Shown here in pieces: positions 34,663 through 43,992 of a DNA stretch of 64,000 nucleotides. Source of the DNA: VXPQ01 sp965117025 (lineage in GTDB: Bacteria > Bacteroidota > Rhodothermia > Rhodothermales > VXPQ01); the NCBI GenBank assembly GCA_965117025.1, contig OZ220746.1:930001-994000 (forward strand), given 5' to 3'. The translations under genes and the position numbers were made by a program. Below the pieces are notes generated by a model. The model searched no databases. It had not been told where the DNA came from and was given only the letters and a program-made list of their open reading frames with translations. The number at the start of each line of letters is the position of its first letter. Positions within the stretch are counted from its first letter, which is position 1.

Positions 34663-35637
34663 TCAGGGCGCTTCCGGCGCCGAAAACGCGAAGGCCCTTG
34701 CCGGATTGGTTATCAGCAAGTCGTCAATCGCCGCATCGCTTACGCCGATCTGCCGCAAACGCGGGACGAACCCTTCAAGAATGTAGGCAAATCCGGGGCC
34801 TTCGGCATGGCCCCAGGCAGGCCAGTAGGAACGGCGAGCCAAATCTCCCCCAAGAAGGATCTGGCTTCCATACCCGGCGTCGACAAGATGGGCAATCGCC
34901 TCGGCCCGCTCCCGATCCAGGTAATACTGCACCTTGCTGATCTGATCGTACCCGAGAAAAACGCCGGTGGAAGCCACCTCGAGGTGATACGACAGGTCCA
35001 ATTTGCGATCCATATGTCCGATGACGATGCGCCGCGGATCGACGCCGGCGGATTCCAGCAGGCGGACCTGCTCGAGCGCCATCGTTCCGGCTTCGGTATG
35101 CGTCGAAACGGGTGCACCGGTCCGGAGATGCGCCGCGGCGGCGGCGCGAAACACTTTTTCCGCAACCGGGCTGATTTCATTGAGCGTGGAGGATGCCTTG
35201 ACCAGGCCGGCGCGGATGCCGGTGCCGTCGATGCCTTCGACAATTTCCTGCACAAAACGCTCCGTGAGTTCCTCGACGGATACGCCGTCGACAAAGGGAG
35301 CCGAGAACGGATCCTTGTTATATCCGGCGGCGCACACGATATGTACGCCCGTCCGCTCGGAGATCCGGTGCAGGCCGGCTACGTCCCGGCCATAATCCGG
35401 GGTGGTCATCTCCACGACAGCCGCTCCCCCGGCTCTGCGGAAACTCCGCATTTCGAGCACGGCGGTGTTCTCGTCGTCAAGTACGAAGTCCATCTCGTCG
35501 GGAGATGGGGCCGGCGGGGCGCTCAGCAAGTGCTCATGGCCGTAACACACGCCCAGTTCGGCGGCCTCGATCGGTCCCCGGACCGTCTGGATCATCGGCA
35601 TGGCGGCACAGGAAGTATAGGATTCCCGATCTATCAT
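34663..35637 (-). CDS. Phosphotriesterase-family metal hydrolase
   Basis: 324 residues with the amidohydrolase TIM barrel: GVCYGHEHLL supplies the first His-x-His pair, VKASSTLNE the bridging Lys in its (V)KA setting, STHTEAGTMAL and VIGHMDRKLDL the next His ligands, and LLGGDLARRSYW the last Asp. Family members include lactonases and phosphotriesterase-like resiniferatoxin-type esterases; the substrate here is probably a lactone or similar, which is inference. The start at 35637 gives a two-base gap to the upstream FAD protein gene's stop, and later ATGs (MPM, codons 17 and 19) are alternatives. Confidence 0.87.
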   Translation of the reverse strand: MIDRESYTSCAAMPMIQTVRGPIEAAELGVCYGHEHLLSAPPAPSPDEMDFVLDDENTAVLEMRSFRRAGGAAVVEMTTPDYGRDVAGLHRISERTGVHIVCAAGYNKDPFSAPFVDGVSVEELTERFVQEIVEGIDGTGIRAGLVKASSTLNEISPVAEKVFRAAAAAHLRTGAPVSTHTEAGTMALEQVRLLESAGVDPRRIVIGHMDRKLDLSYHLEVASTGVFLGYDQISKVQYYLDRERAEAIAHLVDAGYGSQILLGGDLARRSYWPAWGHAEGPGFAYILEGFVPRLRQIGVSDAAIDDLLITNPARAFAFSAPEAP

Positions 35638-35639
35638 GT

Positions 35640-36932
35640 TTACAATACGGCGCCCATCCCGGCGAGCCGCTCCCGCAGGGTATCGACCGGCAACGCATGG
35701 GGCAGGGTCTTTCCCCGGCACGATAGCGCTGCCGCCGCGCCTGCCGCCTGTCCCATCGCCATGCACTGCGCCATGCTGCGCACGGAAGCATGGGCGTCGT
35801 GCTCCGCAGACAGGCACCGGCCTGCCACGAGCAACCCCTCCACCTGTTGCGGCAACAGGCAACGGTACGGTATGTCGTAGGTGGCGCCGTCCGGAAGATA
35901 TTCCCAGTGCGTGTCGCGCCCGGCATGATGCTCCTCGATGGGCGCTCCGCATTGCGCAATCGCGTCGTCGAACTTGCGGGCCGCCAGCACATCTTCTTTC
36001 GTCAGCCGGTAGACGCCCCGGATACGGCGGCTTTCCCTCACGCCGATCTGGTTGCTGAAATCGGTCAGGAAAGCGCGCTCATACCCCGGCACGAAATCGC
36101 GCAGAAAACGGGCATACTCCATGGCCTGCCGGCGGCCTTCGACCTCGGCGCGGGTCAGTTGTTCGGGGTCGGTGGCGTCCACATCGCCCACCCGGGTCAT
36201 GTTGGTGGCCATCACACCGGGATACGGTGTAATGTGTATGCTCCCTTCGCGGCGCGGCAGGTCGTACTTGCCGGTTTCGGCAGCTTGCGCCAGCAGCGCA
36301 TGCAAATCCTCCTTGCGCACGGCGCGGGCTCTGGCATCGTCCACACCGGTCATGCGGAAGGTGGTCGTGAGCGATTGCACGGGTCCTTCGTCGGGGCCTT
36401 CGTACGGCGCGCCGGACCAGGCAGCCACATCCGCATCGCCGGTGGCGTCCACGATGCAGTCGGCGCGGATCTCGAACCAGCCCCGCTTGGTGGCCGCCAC
36501 CACCCCCGCCACACGGGCGCCGTCCATCAGGACATCCATGACAAAGGTGTGAAAAAGAAGCCGCACCCCGGCTTCGAGCGCAAGCGACTCCCAGACCATC
36601 TTGAGCGTTTCAGGATCGTAGGTCACGCCGTCGCCCGCCCCGTAGGTATTCGGGCGGATGAGCATGGCCCCGCGTGCTTTCAGGGCATCCACGACGAGGT
36701 CCGGTACGCCGCCTACGACTTTTCTGGAGGAGCTGCCCGGCGTATAGAATCCGTAGAACGTATCCAGCACCTGGGTGCTGACGCCGCCCATGAAACCGTA
36801 TCGCTCGACGAGCAGCGTGTCCGCGCCGGTCTTTGCGGCGGCGATGGCGGTGGTGGCCCCGGCGGAGCCGCTGCCCACAACAAGCACTTCGGCGCGTTTC
36901 TCGGCTATTATTTGCTTACTGTGAATGCGCAC
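35640..36932 (-). CDS. FAD-dependent oxidoreductase
   Basis: 430 residues. AEVLVVGSGSAGATTAIAAA gives the N-terminal GxGxxG dinucleotide-binding fold, VERYGFMGG the second conserved FAD contact, and IVDATGDADVAAWSGAP the ATGxxD region of the FAD_oxidored (PF12831-like) branch. The C-terminal GLLVAGRCLSAEHDAHAS is the return FAD-contact motif. Such enzymes act on small organic acids or sugars; the substrate is unknown. It ends two bases before the phosphotriesterase-like gene, so the two probably act in one catabolic pathway. Confidence 0.88.
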   Translation of the reverse strand: MRIHSKQIIAEKRAEVLVVGSGSAGATTAIAAAKTGADTLLVERYGFMGGVSTQVLDTFYGFYTPGSSSRKVVGGVPDLVVDALKARGAMLIRPNTYGAGDGVTYDPETLKMVWESLALEAGVRLLFHTFVMDVLMDGARVAGVVAATKRGWFEIRADCIVDATGDADVAAWSGAPYEGPDEGPVQSLTTTFRMTGVDDARARAVRKEDLHALLAQAAETGKYDLPRREGSIHITPYPGVMATNMTRVGDVDATDPEQLTRAEVEGRRQAMEYARFLRDFVPGYERAFLTDFSNQIGVRESRRIRGVYRLTKEDVLAARKFDDAIAQCGAPIEEHHAGRDTHWEYLPDGATYDIPYRCLLPQQVEGLLVAGRCLSAEHDAHASVRSMAQCMAMGQAAGAAAALSCRGKTLPHALPVDTLRERLAGMGAVL

Positions 36933-37075
36933 AGGGTATCCCGGAAAGCGAATCGAACGGCAGTGTTGTACGGGATGCGACGGCCAGATAATCCGTCCGC
37001 GCGCTCATTGCGCGTCAATGGCTCCGTCGGTAGATTGGGGCGATCTGCTTTATACCCAACGAGACCACGCCAACC

Positions 37076-37312
37076 ATGGAAGATATTCTTACCGGCGCAG
37101 CCTGGCTTACGGTTATTTTTCCCATCTTTCTTGTTTTTCTGGCCATACTCTGGTCGCTTCTTCCCTTTGCGATCTTTGGTATCAAAAAACGGCTGGACGA
37201 ACAAATCAAGATCGGAAATAAACTGGTTTCATACCATAAAGCCCTGCACGAATACCTGAAGAATGCCGGGGATACCCCGGCGCCGGCGTCCCCTTTCGAA
37301 AAACCGGTATAG
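37076..37312 (+). CDS. Small membrane protein
   Basis: 78 residues with one or two N-terminal hydrophobic segments (AAWLTVIFPIFLVFLAILW and PFAIFGIKK) followed by a charged helix (KRLDEQIKIGNKLVSYHKAL) and a proline-rich end. Bacteroidota often encode such one-helix proteins of unknown function. The start ATG lies after a weak CAACC sequence with no good ribosome binding site, so confidence is limited. It lies alone between the FAD oxidoreductase and the Gfo/Idh/MocA gene. Confidence 0.6.
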   Translation: MEDILTGAAWLTVIFPIFLVFLAILWSLLPFAIFGIKKRLDEQIKIGNKLVSYHKALHEYLKNAGDTPAPASPFEKPV

Positions 37313-37427
37313 GGAGATGGTCCGGCTTTACGCCCACCGTTTCTTACACCCGCAATGAAAGAAACCGGACCCGTCCGGAAGTATATCCGGTCGGTCCGGT
37401 GTTCGACAGCAAATCCTTCAACCTGCC

Positions 37428-38642
37428 ATGACAGACACTACCCCTACGGGATCCTCCATCACTTTGCTCGGAACCGGCCTGATCGGCATGTTCTATGCGC
37501 AGGCCGTCAACGGTTGCCGGGGGCGCGACCGCATCCGCAGCGTGTTTTCGCGCAGCGCGGAGCGGGCGGAGACCTTCGCCGGAGAATGGAACATCGCCCA
37601 CCATACCGACGATCTGGAAACCGCCATCCGGCATCCTGAAACGGACATGGTGATCATCGGCCTGCCCAACCAGTTGCACGAGGAATGCGTCCGGATCGCG
37701 GCAGAAGCCGGTAAAGGCGTTCTGTGCACAAAACCGTTGGGCCGGACCGCCGCCGAGGCAAAACGCATGCTGGCCATGGTCGAGGAAGCCGGCGTATTTC
37801 ACGGGTATCTCGAAGACCTCGTGTATACCCCCAAGACGCTCAAGTCCATCCGAAGCGTGCAGGAAGGCGCACTGGGAGACATTTTGTGGGTGCGCTCCCG
37901 CGAAACACACCCGGGGCCGCACAGCGCCTGGTTCTGGGACATCGAACAGGCGGGCGGCGGTGCGCTGATCGACATGGGGTGCCATACGATCGAAATTGTC
38001 CGGAATTTCGTGGGCAAGAACAATCGCCCGGTAGAAGCCATGTGCTGGGCCGACACGCTGGTCCACCCCATCGATGCGGAGGATCACGGCGTAGCGCTCA
38101 TCCGCTTCGAAAGCGGGGCGGTCGGTCAGATCGAGGTAAGCTGGGCGTTCCGGGGTGGCATGGACCTGCGCGACGAGGTGGCCGGAACGGAGGGCACGAT
38201 CTGGCTCAACCACTGGCTGCGCACCGGGTTCGAGATGTTTACTTCGGGCGAAACGGGCAGCTACGTGGCCGAGAAGGTCGAAACGCCCAGCGGGTGGCTG
38301 TTCCCGGTGGGCGACGAAGCAAAAGCGCTCGGCTATACGGACATGTTTCAGGACATGTTCGAGGCGGCGGAGGCGGGCCGGGAACCGATGGAAACTTTTT
38401 ACGACGCATACGTAGTCAATGCGGTCCTCGACGCCTGTTACAAATCGGCGAAATCGAGGCAATGGGAAGAAGTCGTGCTGGACGACTGGCGAGCGGAAAA
38501 ACCGCATCCGAGGGTGGCGCCGACCGTTCGCGAGATAGACGGACATGTCATCATCAAGGAAGAGGTGCTGCCCGACGGCACGACGCGCCGCATCCTGAAA
38601 AACAAGCAAACGGGACACGTTACGCAGGTAGCGCTCGATTGA
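37428..38642 (+). CDS. Gfo/Idh/MocA-family oxidoreductase
   Basis: 404 residues. ITLLGTGLIGMFYAQAV is the N-terminal Rossmann GxGxxG, VLCTKPLGRTAAEAKRM the EKP-like motif, and GGGALIDMGCHTIEIVRNF the conserved GGG-x-x-D-x-G-x-H block of the C-terminal domain with the catalytic His. NAD(P)-dependent dehydrogenases of this family act on sugars and cyclitols. It overlaps the next gene by four bases (TTGA) and could share its transcript. Confidence 0.92.
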   Translation: MTDTTPTGSSITLLGTGLIGMFYAQAVNGCRGRDRIRSVFSRSAERAETFAGEWNIAHHTDDLETAIRHPETDMVIIGLPNQLHEECVRIAAEAGKGVLCTKPLGRTAAEAKRMLAMVEEAGVFHGYLEDLVYTPKTLKSIRSVQEGALGDILWVRSRETHPGPHSAWFWDIEQAGGGALIDMGCHTIEIVRNFVGKNNRPVEAMCWADTLVHPIDAEDHGVALIRFESGAVGQIEVSWAFRGGMDLRDEVAGTEGTIWLNHWLRTGFEMFTSGETGSYVAEKVETPSGWLFPVGDEAKALGYTDMFQDMFEAAEAGREPMETFYDAYVVNAVLDACYKSAKSRQWEEVVLDDWRAEKPHPRVAPTVREIDGHVIIKEEVLPDGTTRRILKNKQTGHVTQVALD

Positions 38643-39475
38643 AGGCCTTGAACGGTTCGCCCGAACATTCTGTCGTCCGCATTGCGATGTGGTCGGGGCC
38701 GCGCAACATTTCCACGGCGCTGATGCGCGCATGGGAAGCCCGTGGCGATACGGTCGTGACGGACGAGCCGCTGTATGCGCATTATCTGCTGAAAACCGGC
38801 GCCCCGCATCCCGGACGCGACGAAATTATTGCGCGCTGCGAAACGGACTGGCGCAAGGTGGCGGCGCAGTTGACCGGTGAAACGGATGGCGAAGAAGGCC
38901 TTGCCGAAGGGGCGAATCGTAATGGAGCAGGCGATAGCAAAGGGGCAGAGAATCGGGATGCGCCCGTTCGGAAGTACATTCATTACCAGAAGCACATGGC
39001 GCATCATCTGCTCCCGGAAATGGAAGGGCCCTGGCTGGAACGGCTGACCCATGCCTTCCTGATCCGCGATCCGGCAGAGATGGCGGTGTCGCTGGCGCGC
39101 ATCACGGAGAATCCCGGACCGGACGATACCGGACTGCCGAACCAATGCGCGCTGTACCGGCGCGTGACGCAAAGAATGGGGCATCCGCCTCCTGTTATCG
39201 ACGCGCGGGATGTGCTGGAGAACCCGGCCGGCGTGCTCGAAAAACTCTGTGCGGCGCTCGGCGTACCCTGGACTTCCTCCATGCTCTCCTGGGGGCCGGG
39301 CCTGCGGCCTGCGGACGGCGTCTGGGCTCCTCACTGGTACGATCAGGTCGCCACCTCGACGGGATTCCGGCCCCGCCCCCCGGGAAACCGGGAGGTCCCG
39401 GAAGCACTGCACGAACTGGTCGAGACCTGCCGCCCCCTGTACGAAGCATTGCACCGAAACCGGATCACCGCCTGA
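38639..39475 (+). CDS. Sulfotransferase-like P-loop protein
   Basis: 278 residues. RIAMWSGPRNISTALMRAWE is the N-terminal PAPS/P-loop-like signature of a small sulfotransferase-related family that often accompanies class IV aminotransferases; HAFLIRDPAEMAVSLARI is the 3'-phosphate-binding block. I use TTG at 38639, which overlaps the Gfo/Idh/MocA stop, since this restores the residues before RIAMWS; the first ATG (38687) is inside the motif and would delete it. An Arg/Gly-rich insertion (GANRNGAGDSKGAENRD) is local. The following gene starts one base after its stop. Confidence 0.83.
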   Translation: MKALNGSPEHSVVRIAMWSGPRNISTALMRAWEARGDTVVTDEPLYAHYLLKTGAPHPGRDEIIARCETDWRKVAAQLTGETDGEEGLAEGANRNGAGDSKGAENRDAPVRKYIHYQKHMAHHLLPEMEGPWLERLTHAFLIRDPAEMAVSLARITENPGPDDTGLPNQCALYRRVTQRMGHPPPVIDARDVLENPAGVLEKLCAALGVPWTSSMLSWGPGLRPADGVWAPHWYDQVATSTGFRPRPPGNREVPEALHELVETCRPLYEALHRNRITA

Positions 39476-39476
39476 T

Positions 39477-40379
39477 ATGCTCCAGACTTTCGACGAGCGC
39501 AACCGGAATATCCTTGTCAACATCGACGGCACGCTGACGCCCCGGGACCAGGCGGGTGTGAGCCCGTTCGACAGTGCGGTACAGGGCGGAGATTTCGTAT
39601 GGGAAGGGCTTCGCCTGTACGAGGGCCGCATCTTTCGCCTTATCGAACATCTCGATCGACTGAAAGCGTCGGCACAGGCGCTGGCGTTTGCCGTCATCCC
39701 CTCGCATGAAGAAATTATCGGGGAAGTGCGGCGCACACTGGAGGCCAACGGCATGCGGGACGGGGTGCACATCCGCCTGTCGCTGACGCGGGGAGTGAAA
39801 ATCACGTCGGGGATGGACCCGCGCCTGAATCAGAGCGGCCCGACGCTGATCGTACTGGCCGAATACAAGGCCCCGGTGTACCCGACGGACGGGTTGACGC
39901 TGGTAACGAGTTCCATCCGGCGATTCCCGCCCGACTTCCTGGACCCGAAGATTCATCACGGGAATCTGCTCCAGTCGATCCTGGCCAAAACGGAAGCGAA
40001 TGCGGCGGGAGCGGACGATGCGCTGATGCTGGACCGCAGCGGGTTCATCGCCGAAACGAACGCCACGCATATTTTTCTGGTGAAGAACGGAGCCGTGCTG
40101 ACGGGGCATACCCATGCCTGCCCGGAAGGCATTACCCGGCAGGTTGTGCTGGAATTGTGCGCGACGCACGGCATCGAATCCGACGTGCGGAATCTGTCTC
40201 TGGCGGAAGCGTACAGCGCGGACGAAATGTTCTGCACCGGAACGATGGGCGAGCTGGCGGGCGTTACGCGGCTCGACGGACGGACCATCGGCGATGGTCG
40301 TATCGGACCGATGACGCAGCGCCTTTCCGGACTGTACCGGGAGGAAACCGCGCGGAGCGGAGTCGTAGTGGTGGAATGA
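39477..40379 (+). CDS. Class IV PLP aminotransferase (branched-chain / D-amino-acid type)
   Basis: 300 residues. VQGGDFVWEGLRLYEGRIFRL is the family's N-terminal block, PKIHHGNLLQSILAK contains the PLP lysine region, and LDRSGFIAETNATHIFLV with EGITRQVVLEL carries the conserved EG-x-x-x-N and thr/ser contacts of fold-type IV enzymes (IlvE, D-amino acid aminotransferase, aminodeoxychorismate lyase). The exact substrate is unclear. It begins one base after the sulfotransferase-like gene and is almost certainly cotranslated with it. Confidence 0.88.
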   Translation: MLQTFDERNRNILVNIDGTLTPRDQAGVSPFDSAVQGGDFVWEGLRLYEGRIFRLIEHLDRLKASAQALAFAVIPSHEEIIGEVRRTLEANGMRDGVHIRLSLTRGVKITSGMDPRLNQSGPTLIVLAEYKAPVYPTDGLTLVTSSIRRFPPDFLDPKIHHGNLLQSILAKTEANAAGADDALMLDRSGFIAETNATHIFLVKNGAVLTGHTHACPEGITRQVVLELCATHGIESDVRNLSLAEAYSADEMFCTGTMGELAGVTRLDGRTIGDGRIGPMTQRLSGLYREETARSGVVVVE

Positions 40380-40671
40380 GGGGGTGGGAATCGCGCCGGT
40401 GATGCAGCATTTTGACACGCGGTACCGGAAAAAAACATCCACAGTGAGTGCATGTTGATGGAACGAGACCGTCGGGGAAGTAGTCCATCGTATGCGGGCG
40501 CGCCCCCCGTATGTCCCCAATCAACGGGAAATTGGGAAATTCTTGTGACGATTCAGAGACTCCTCTTGAAAGAAGAGACCGCAAACGCCTATTTTGCGCT
40601 TGATGTATTGTGATCGCCTGTCCCGCTTCATGGCAGCGCGTTTTTCATTATGAACCTTGCCCTTTCTTACA

Positions 40672-41124
40672 ATGATTTCCTTCCGCTCCATCGCTAAAAT
40701 CGCCCTTTGCCTTCTCGCTGCAAGCGGACTTCTGTCGCAAGCGTCCTTTGCGCAGGACATGCCCCGCACCGACGCGCCCGAAGGCGCTTCGGTATATATC
40801 ATCAGCCCGGAAGACGGCGCCACGATAGAGGGCGGCAAAGTGCATGTCGTGTTCGGCCTGAAAGGCATGGGCGTGGCCCCCGCAGGCATCGACTACCCCG
40901 ACTCCGGACACCATCACCTGCTGGTCAACGCGGAAGAGCTGCCCCCCATGGACATGCCCATCCCCACCGACGAAACCCATCTCCACTTCGGCATGGGCCA
41001 GACGGAAACGACCCTTGAACTGGAACCAGGCGTGTACACCCTGCAACTACTGGTCGGGGACAAAAACCACATCCCCCACGACGCGCCGGTGATGTCGGAG
41101 AAAATCACGGTGACGGTGGAGTGA
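40672..41124 (+). CDS. DUF4399 secreted protein
   Basis: 150 residues with a signal peptide (ISFRSIAKIALCLLAASGLL, cleavage after SFA) and a single DUF4399 domain: SPEDGATIEGGKVHVVFGLKGM, then SGHHHLLVN and ETHLHFGMGQTE. The clustered histidines (HHH and HLHF) suggest metal binding. The reported start is the ATG at 40672; the frame also opens five codons earlier at a TTG. It overlaps the next gene by four bases (GTGA). Confidence 0.85.
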   Translation: MISFRSIAKIALCLLAASGLLSQASFAQDMPRTDAPEGASVYIISPEDGATIEGGKVHVVFGLKGMGVAPAGIDYPDSGHHHLLVNAEELPPMDMPIPTDETHLHFGMGQTETTLELEPGVYTLQLLVGDKNHIPHDAPVMSEKITVTVE

Positions 41125-42182
41125 GGGATACTCTTCGCGCCATAGTTAAAGTTGCCTGCGGTCTGCTAATCGCCGGCGGCTTTTGTGTCCAAACGGCCCT
41201 GGCGCAGAATATATCCGGCGCCGTCATACCTGACCCCGACCCGGCGCACCACACAAGTCCCAAGGACGGAGCAGCGATCGGAAGCGACTTCGCGGACAAT
41301 ACGTTCGGCTACGATCCAGGGGCTATGCCGGAGACAACTGCAAGGGCTGCCCTGACAGCCAACCGGTTTTATATCGGACTCGAAGCAGGCGTTTCCCTAT
41401 CGGGCCATCTCGACATTTCCCACTCCTTCGTGAACCACCCGACCCGGTGCGATCCGTTTTTTTATGCCCCCGGCGCCGCGCCGACCGGCGGAGAGTGTGC
41501 AGCGGGACAACTATCCATAATTGAAAACGCATTCACCCCCGGCGCCGGCTTCGCCGGGAGCGCAGCGCTGGGGTATACCCTCGGCAACGGACTGCGTATC
41601 GAGGCGGAATACCTCCACCGCCGCCAGGGTTCGGATGACCGGCGCATCCCCCTGGGACCGGGCGGCGACGACCCCCTTGCTCAAAAGAGCAGCGAATGGG
41701 ATGCCAACGATCCGCCTTCGGAACGGATCTATGACCTGGGCACCCATCATATTTTTCTCAACGCCTGGTACGATCTGCGGACCGGCTCGCGCCTTACGCC
41801 CTATATAGGGGGCGGCGCGGGTCTGGCCTCGACGACGATGCATTACGCGGCCAGATTCCTGCGCAGAAGCGATCTGGGACCGGAATCGTGGCAGATGGCC
41901 GCTGCGGGCACGCTCAGTTCCATAGAAGCGGAGTTGGCAAAAACCGGCCTGGGACTTCAGGTGGCAGGGGGTATTGATTACGCGCTGCGCGACAATGTTT
42001 CGATCGGCGCGAAGGTGCGCTGGATACGCTCCGGGGGTTTCGACGATAACGGCAAGCTCTGGACACAAATCCGGGATCATGACCCGGTTCGCTCCGATGG
42101 GGTGACGCCGTTTACGAGCGATTTCAACGTGGGCGACACGCAGGGCTGGGTCATGACGGTCGGTTTCAGGTATTATCTCTGA
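41121..42182 (+). CDS. Outer-membrane beta-barrel protein
   Basis: 353 residues from a GTG start that overlaps the DUF4399 stop. A signal peptide (IVKVACGLLIAGGFC, ALAQ end) precedes an 8-stranded barrel-like domain: RFYIGLEAGVSLSG, GFAGSAALGYTLGNGLRIEAEYLHRR, LTPYIGGGAGLASTTMHYAARF and VMTVGFRYYL at the C-terminus, the aromatic end typical of outer-membrane proteins. It may be an OmpA-like or Opa-like adhesin; the ligand is unknown. Translationally coupled to the DUF4399 gene. Confidence 0.83.
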   Translation: MRDTLRAIVKVACGLLIAGGFCVQTALAQNISGAVIPDPDPAHHTSPKDGAAIGSDFADNTFGYDPGAMPETTARAALTANRFYIGLEAGVSLSGHLDISHSFVNHPTRCDPFFYAPGAAPTGGECAAGQLSIIENAFTPGAGFAGSAALGYTLGNGLRIEAEYLHRRQGSDDRRIPLGPGGDDPLAQKSSEWDANDPPSERIYDLGTHHIFLNAWYDLRTGSRLTPYIGGGAGLASTTMHYAARFLRRSDLGPESWQMAAAGTLSSIEAELAKTGLGLQVAGGIDYALRDNVSIGAKVRWIRSGGFDDNGKLWTQIRDHDPVRSDGVTPFTSDFNVGDTQGWVMTVGFRYYL

Positions 42183-42278
42183 CGCCCGTAGGGCCTTGCT
42201 TTCCTGACATGTCGCGAGCCCGCCGAATCCGGCGGGCAGGCATTGAATAAATTGAAAATTTGATAAATAAGGCATTTT

Positions 42279-42310
42279 TTGTCAGAAATTATATGTATTT
42301 TTTCTGACAA
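42279..42310. promoter_or_regulatory. Palindromic operator upstream of the AbiE-type operon
   Basis: TTGTCAGAAA (42279-42288) and TTTCTGACAA (42301-42310) form a perfect inverted repeat separated by 12 AT-rich bases, 18 bases before the abiEi-like ATG. AbiEi-type antitoxins are known to autorepress by binding inverted repeats at their promoter; this is a good candidate site, inferred from position and symmetry. Confidence 0.7.
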
Positions 42311-42328
42311 GAAACGTTCAAAAATCAC

Positions 42329-42958
42329 ATGGAAGCTATAGCAAACAACATATTGAAACGAATCCGACGGCGAAAAAACAAAGTCTGGACGCCAAAGGAT
42401 TTTCTGGACCTCGGCAAACGCGCTGCGGTCGACAAGGCACTCTCCCGTCTGGCCGAGAACGGAGATCTACGACGCATAGGGCATGGTCTCTACGACATGC
42501 CCCGATTCAATCCGATTCTGAAACGCCCTGCCCCCGTCAGTATCGACGCAGTGGTTACCGCTATTGCCCGGCGGGACGGTATTCGAATCATGCCCGATGG
42601 TTCCGTGACGGCAAATGTACTTGGCCTGACCAATGCGGTGCCAGCCAAGGCGAAGTATGTAACGGATGGAACTTCACGATCCCTGATGATCGATGGACGT
42701 ATGATTCACCTGCGGCACGCTGGACGGAAAGTGATGTATTGGGCTGACAACAAGCAAGCGGGACCGGTCGTTCAGGCAATACGCTGGCTTGGTCCGCAAG
42801 CAATGAAGGACGAGCGGGCGCTCTCTGCGCTAAAACGCCACCTTCCCGATCCTGTCAAGCAGGATTTGATACGCAATGTCCGACATTTACCAGGCTGGAT
42901 TGCATCCGTGGTGGATAATCTTGCGGACAGCCGAACCGTTACAACCGCAGCGCCATGA
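42329..42958 (+). CDS. AbiEi-like antitoxin / DUF6088 transcriptional regulator
   Basis: 209 residues. An N-terminal winged-helix segment (IAN...RIRRRKNKVWTPKDFLDLGKRAAVDKALSRL) with RRIGHGLYDMP is the AbiEi antitoxin head, and the C-terminal half (AIARRDGIRIMPDGSVTANVLGL and TDGTSRSLMIDGRMIHLRH) is the DUF6088/AbiEi binding domain. It neutralises the AbiEii nucleotidyltransferase in a type IV toxin-antitoxin system and represses the operon. It overlaps the toxin gene by four bases. No Rossmann or kinase motif. Confidence 0.88.
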   Translation: MEAIANNILKRIRRRKNKVWTPKDFLDLGKRAAVDKALSRLAENGDLRRIGHGLYDMPRFNPILKRPAPVSIDAVVTAIARRDGIRIMPDGSVTANVLGLTNAVPAKAKYVTDGTSRSLMIDGRMIHLRHAGRKVMYWADNKQAGPVVQAIRWLGPQAMKDERALSALKRHLPDPVKQDLIRNVRHLPGWIASVVDNLADSRTVTTAAP

Positions 42959-43992
42959 AGAAAGCGTTCAGCCAATTTCTGAATCTTCCCGAGCAGGATA
43001 AGAAAGAGGTGTTCGAGGCAGCGGCGCAACGCCTCGACACAGTACCAATATATGTGGAAAAAGATTTTTGGGTCTGTCTTGTCCTGGATATACTGTATAA
43101 TGACCGCCCTGCAAGCGACCCAAAGCTATTCTTCAAAGGGGGCACTTCGCTTTCCAAAGCCTTCGATTTGATCCGCCGCTTCTCAGAGGACATTGACATT
43201 GTCGTTTCACGGCACGATCTGGGATTCACAAACGATCGGGACCCGTTCACTGCCCGTACAAAAAATCAACGGAGAAAATTGCTGGGGGAACTCGATAGTG
43301 CTGGTAAAAAATATGTTCCGGAAAAGTTAGCACCTATGCTACACACATCGCTCGACACGCTGCCCCATAGTTGCAAGGTCCGTTCGGACGAGGATGCAAA
43401 AAGTTTTCCAAGCCTCTTGATTGAATATCAAACATTGTTTCCCGTGTCGAATACTGCCTATGTCCAACCCAGAATAAAAATCGAGCCCGGGGCGCGATCC
43501 GCACCTGACCCTAACAAGCTATGTACTATCAAACCGTACATAGCCAGCGAATTGGAGGATTGGGGATTCGATGTGGAAAATCTGACAACCATTAAGCCGG
43601 AACGCACCTACTGGGAAAAATTGCTGATTCTGCATGGCTGGCACTGCGGATACCGTGACCAGGGCCGCCTCCCTGCTGACGCCGACAGGGTCTCGCGTCA
43701 CTACTACGATGTTGCTATGATCACAGCAAGGAACACAGGGAAGGCCGCCCTTGCGAATCTCGACTTGCTGGACCGCGTTCGGGAGCACAATCTCATTGCA
43801 TTCCGTCAGGCATGGAAAAAATTTGAAGATGCAAAGCCGGGCATATTGCACTGCATGCCACAGCCGGAACTGCGAGCCGTGATCGAAAAGGACTATGGCG
43901 CCATGGAGGGAATGATTTTGGGCGAAGCCCCTTCGTTTGAATGGATCATGGAGCAACTGGACATGGTGGAGAAAACGATCAATCAGGAATAA
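42955..43992 (+). CDS. AbiEii/AbiGii-family nucleotidyltransferase toxin
   Basis: 345 residues. FFKGGTSLSKAFDLI is the GG-x-S loop and RFSEDIDIVV the D-x-D metal-binding pair of the nucleotidyltransferase fold; the remainder carries the family's helical C-terminal region (WEKLLILHGWHCG and DADRVSRHYYDVAMI). AbiEii toxins transfer nucleotides to targets such as tRNA and arrest the cell during phage infection. The gene sits in a classical AbiE operon and is less GC-rich than its flanks. Confidence 0.91.
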   Translation: MKKAFSQFLNLPEQDKKEVFEAAAQRLDTVPIYVEKDFWVCLVLDILYNDRPASDPKLFFKGGTSLSKAFDLIRRFSEDIDIVVSRHDLGFTNDRDPFTARTKNQRRKLLGELDSAGKKYVPEKLAPMLHTSLDTLPHSCKVRSDEDAKSFPSLLIEYQTLFPVSNTAYVQPRIKIEPGARSAPDPNKLCTIKPYIASELEDWGFDVENLTTIKPERTYWEKLLILHGWHCGYRDQGRLPADADRVSRHYYDVAMITARNTGKAALANLDLLDRVREHNLIAFRQAWKKFEDAKPGILHCMPQPELRAVIEKDYGAMEGMILGEAPSFEWIMEQLDMVEKTINQE

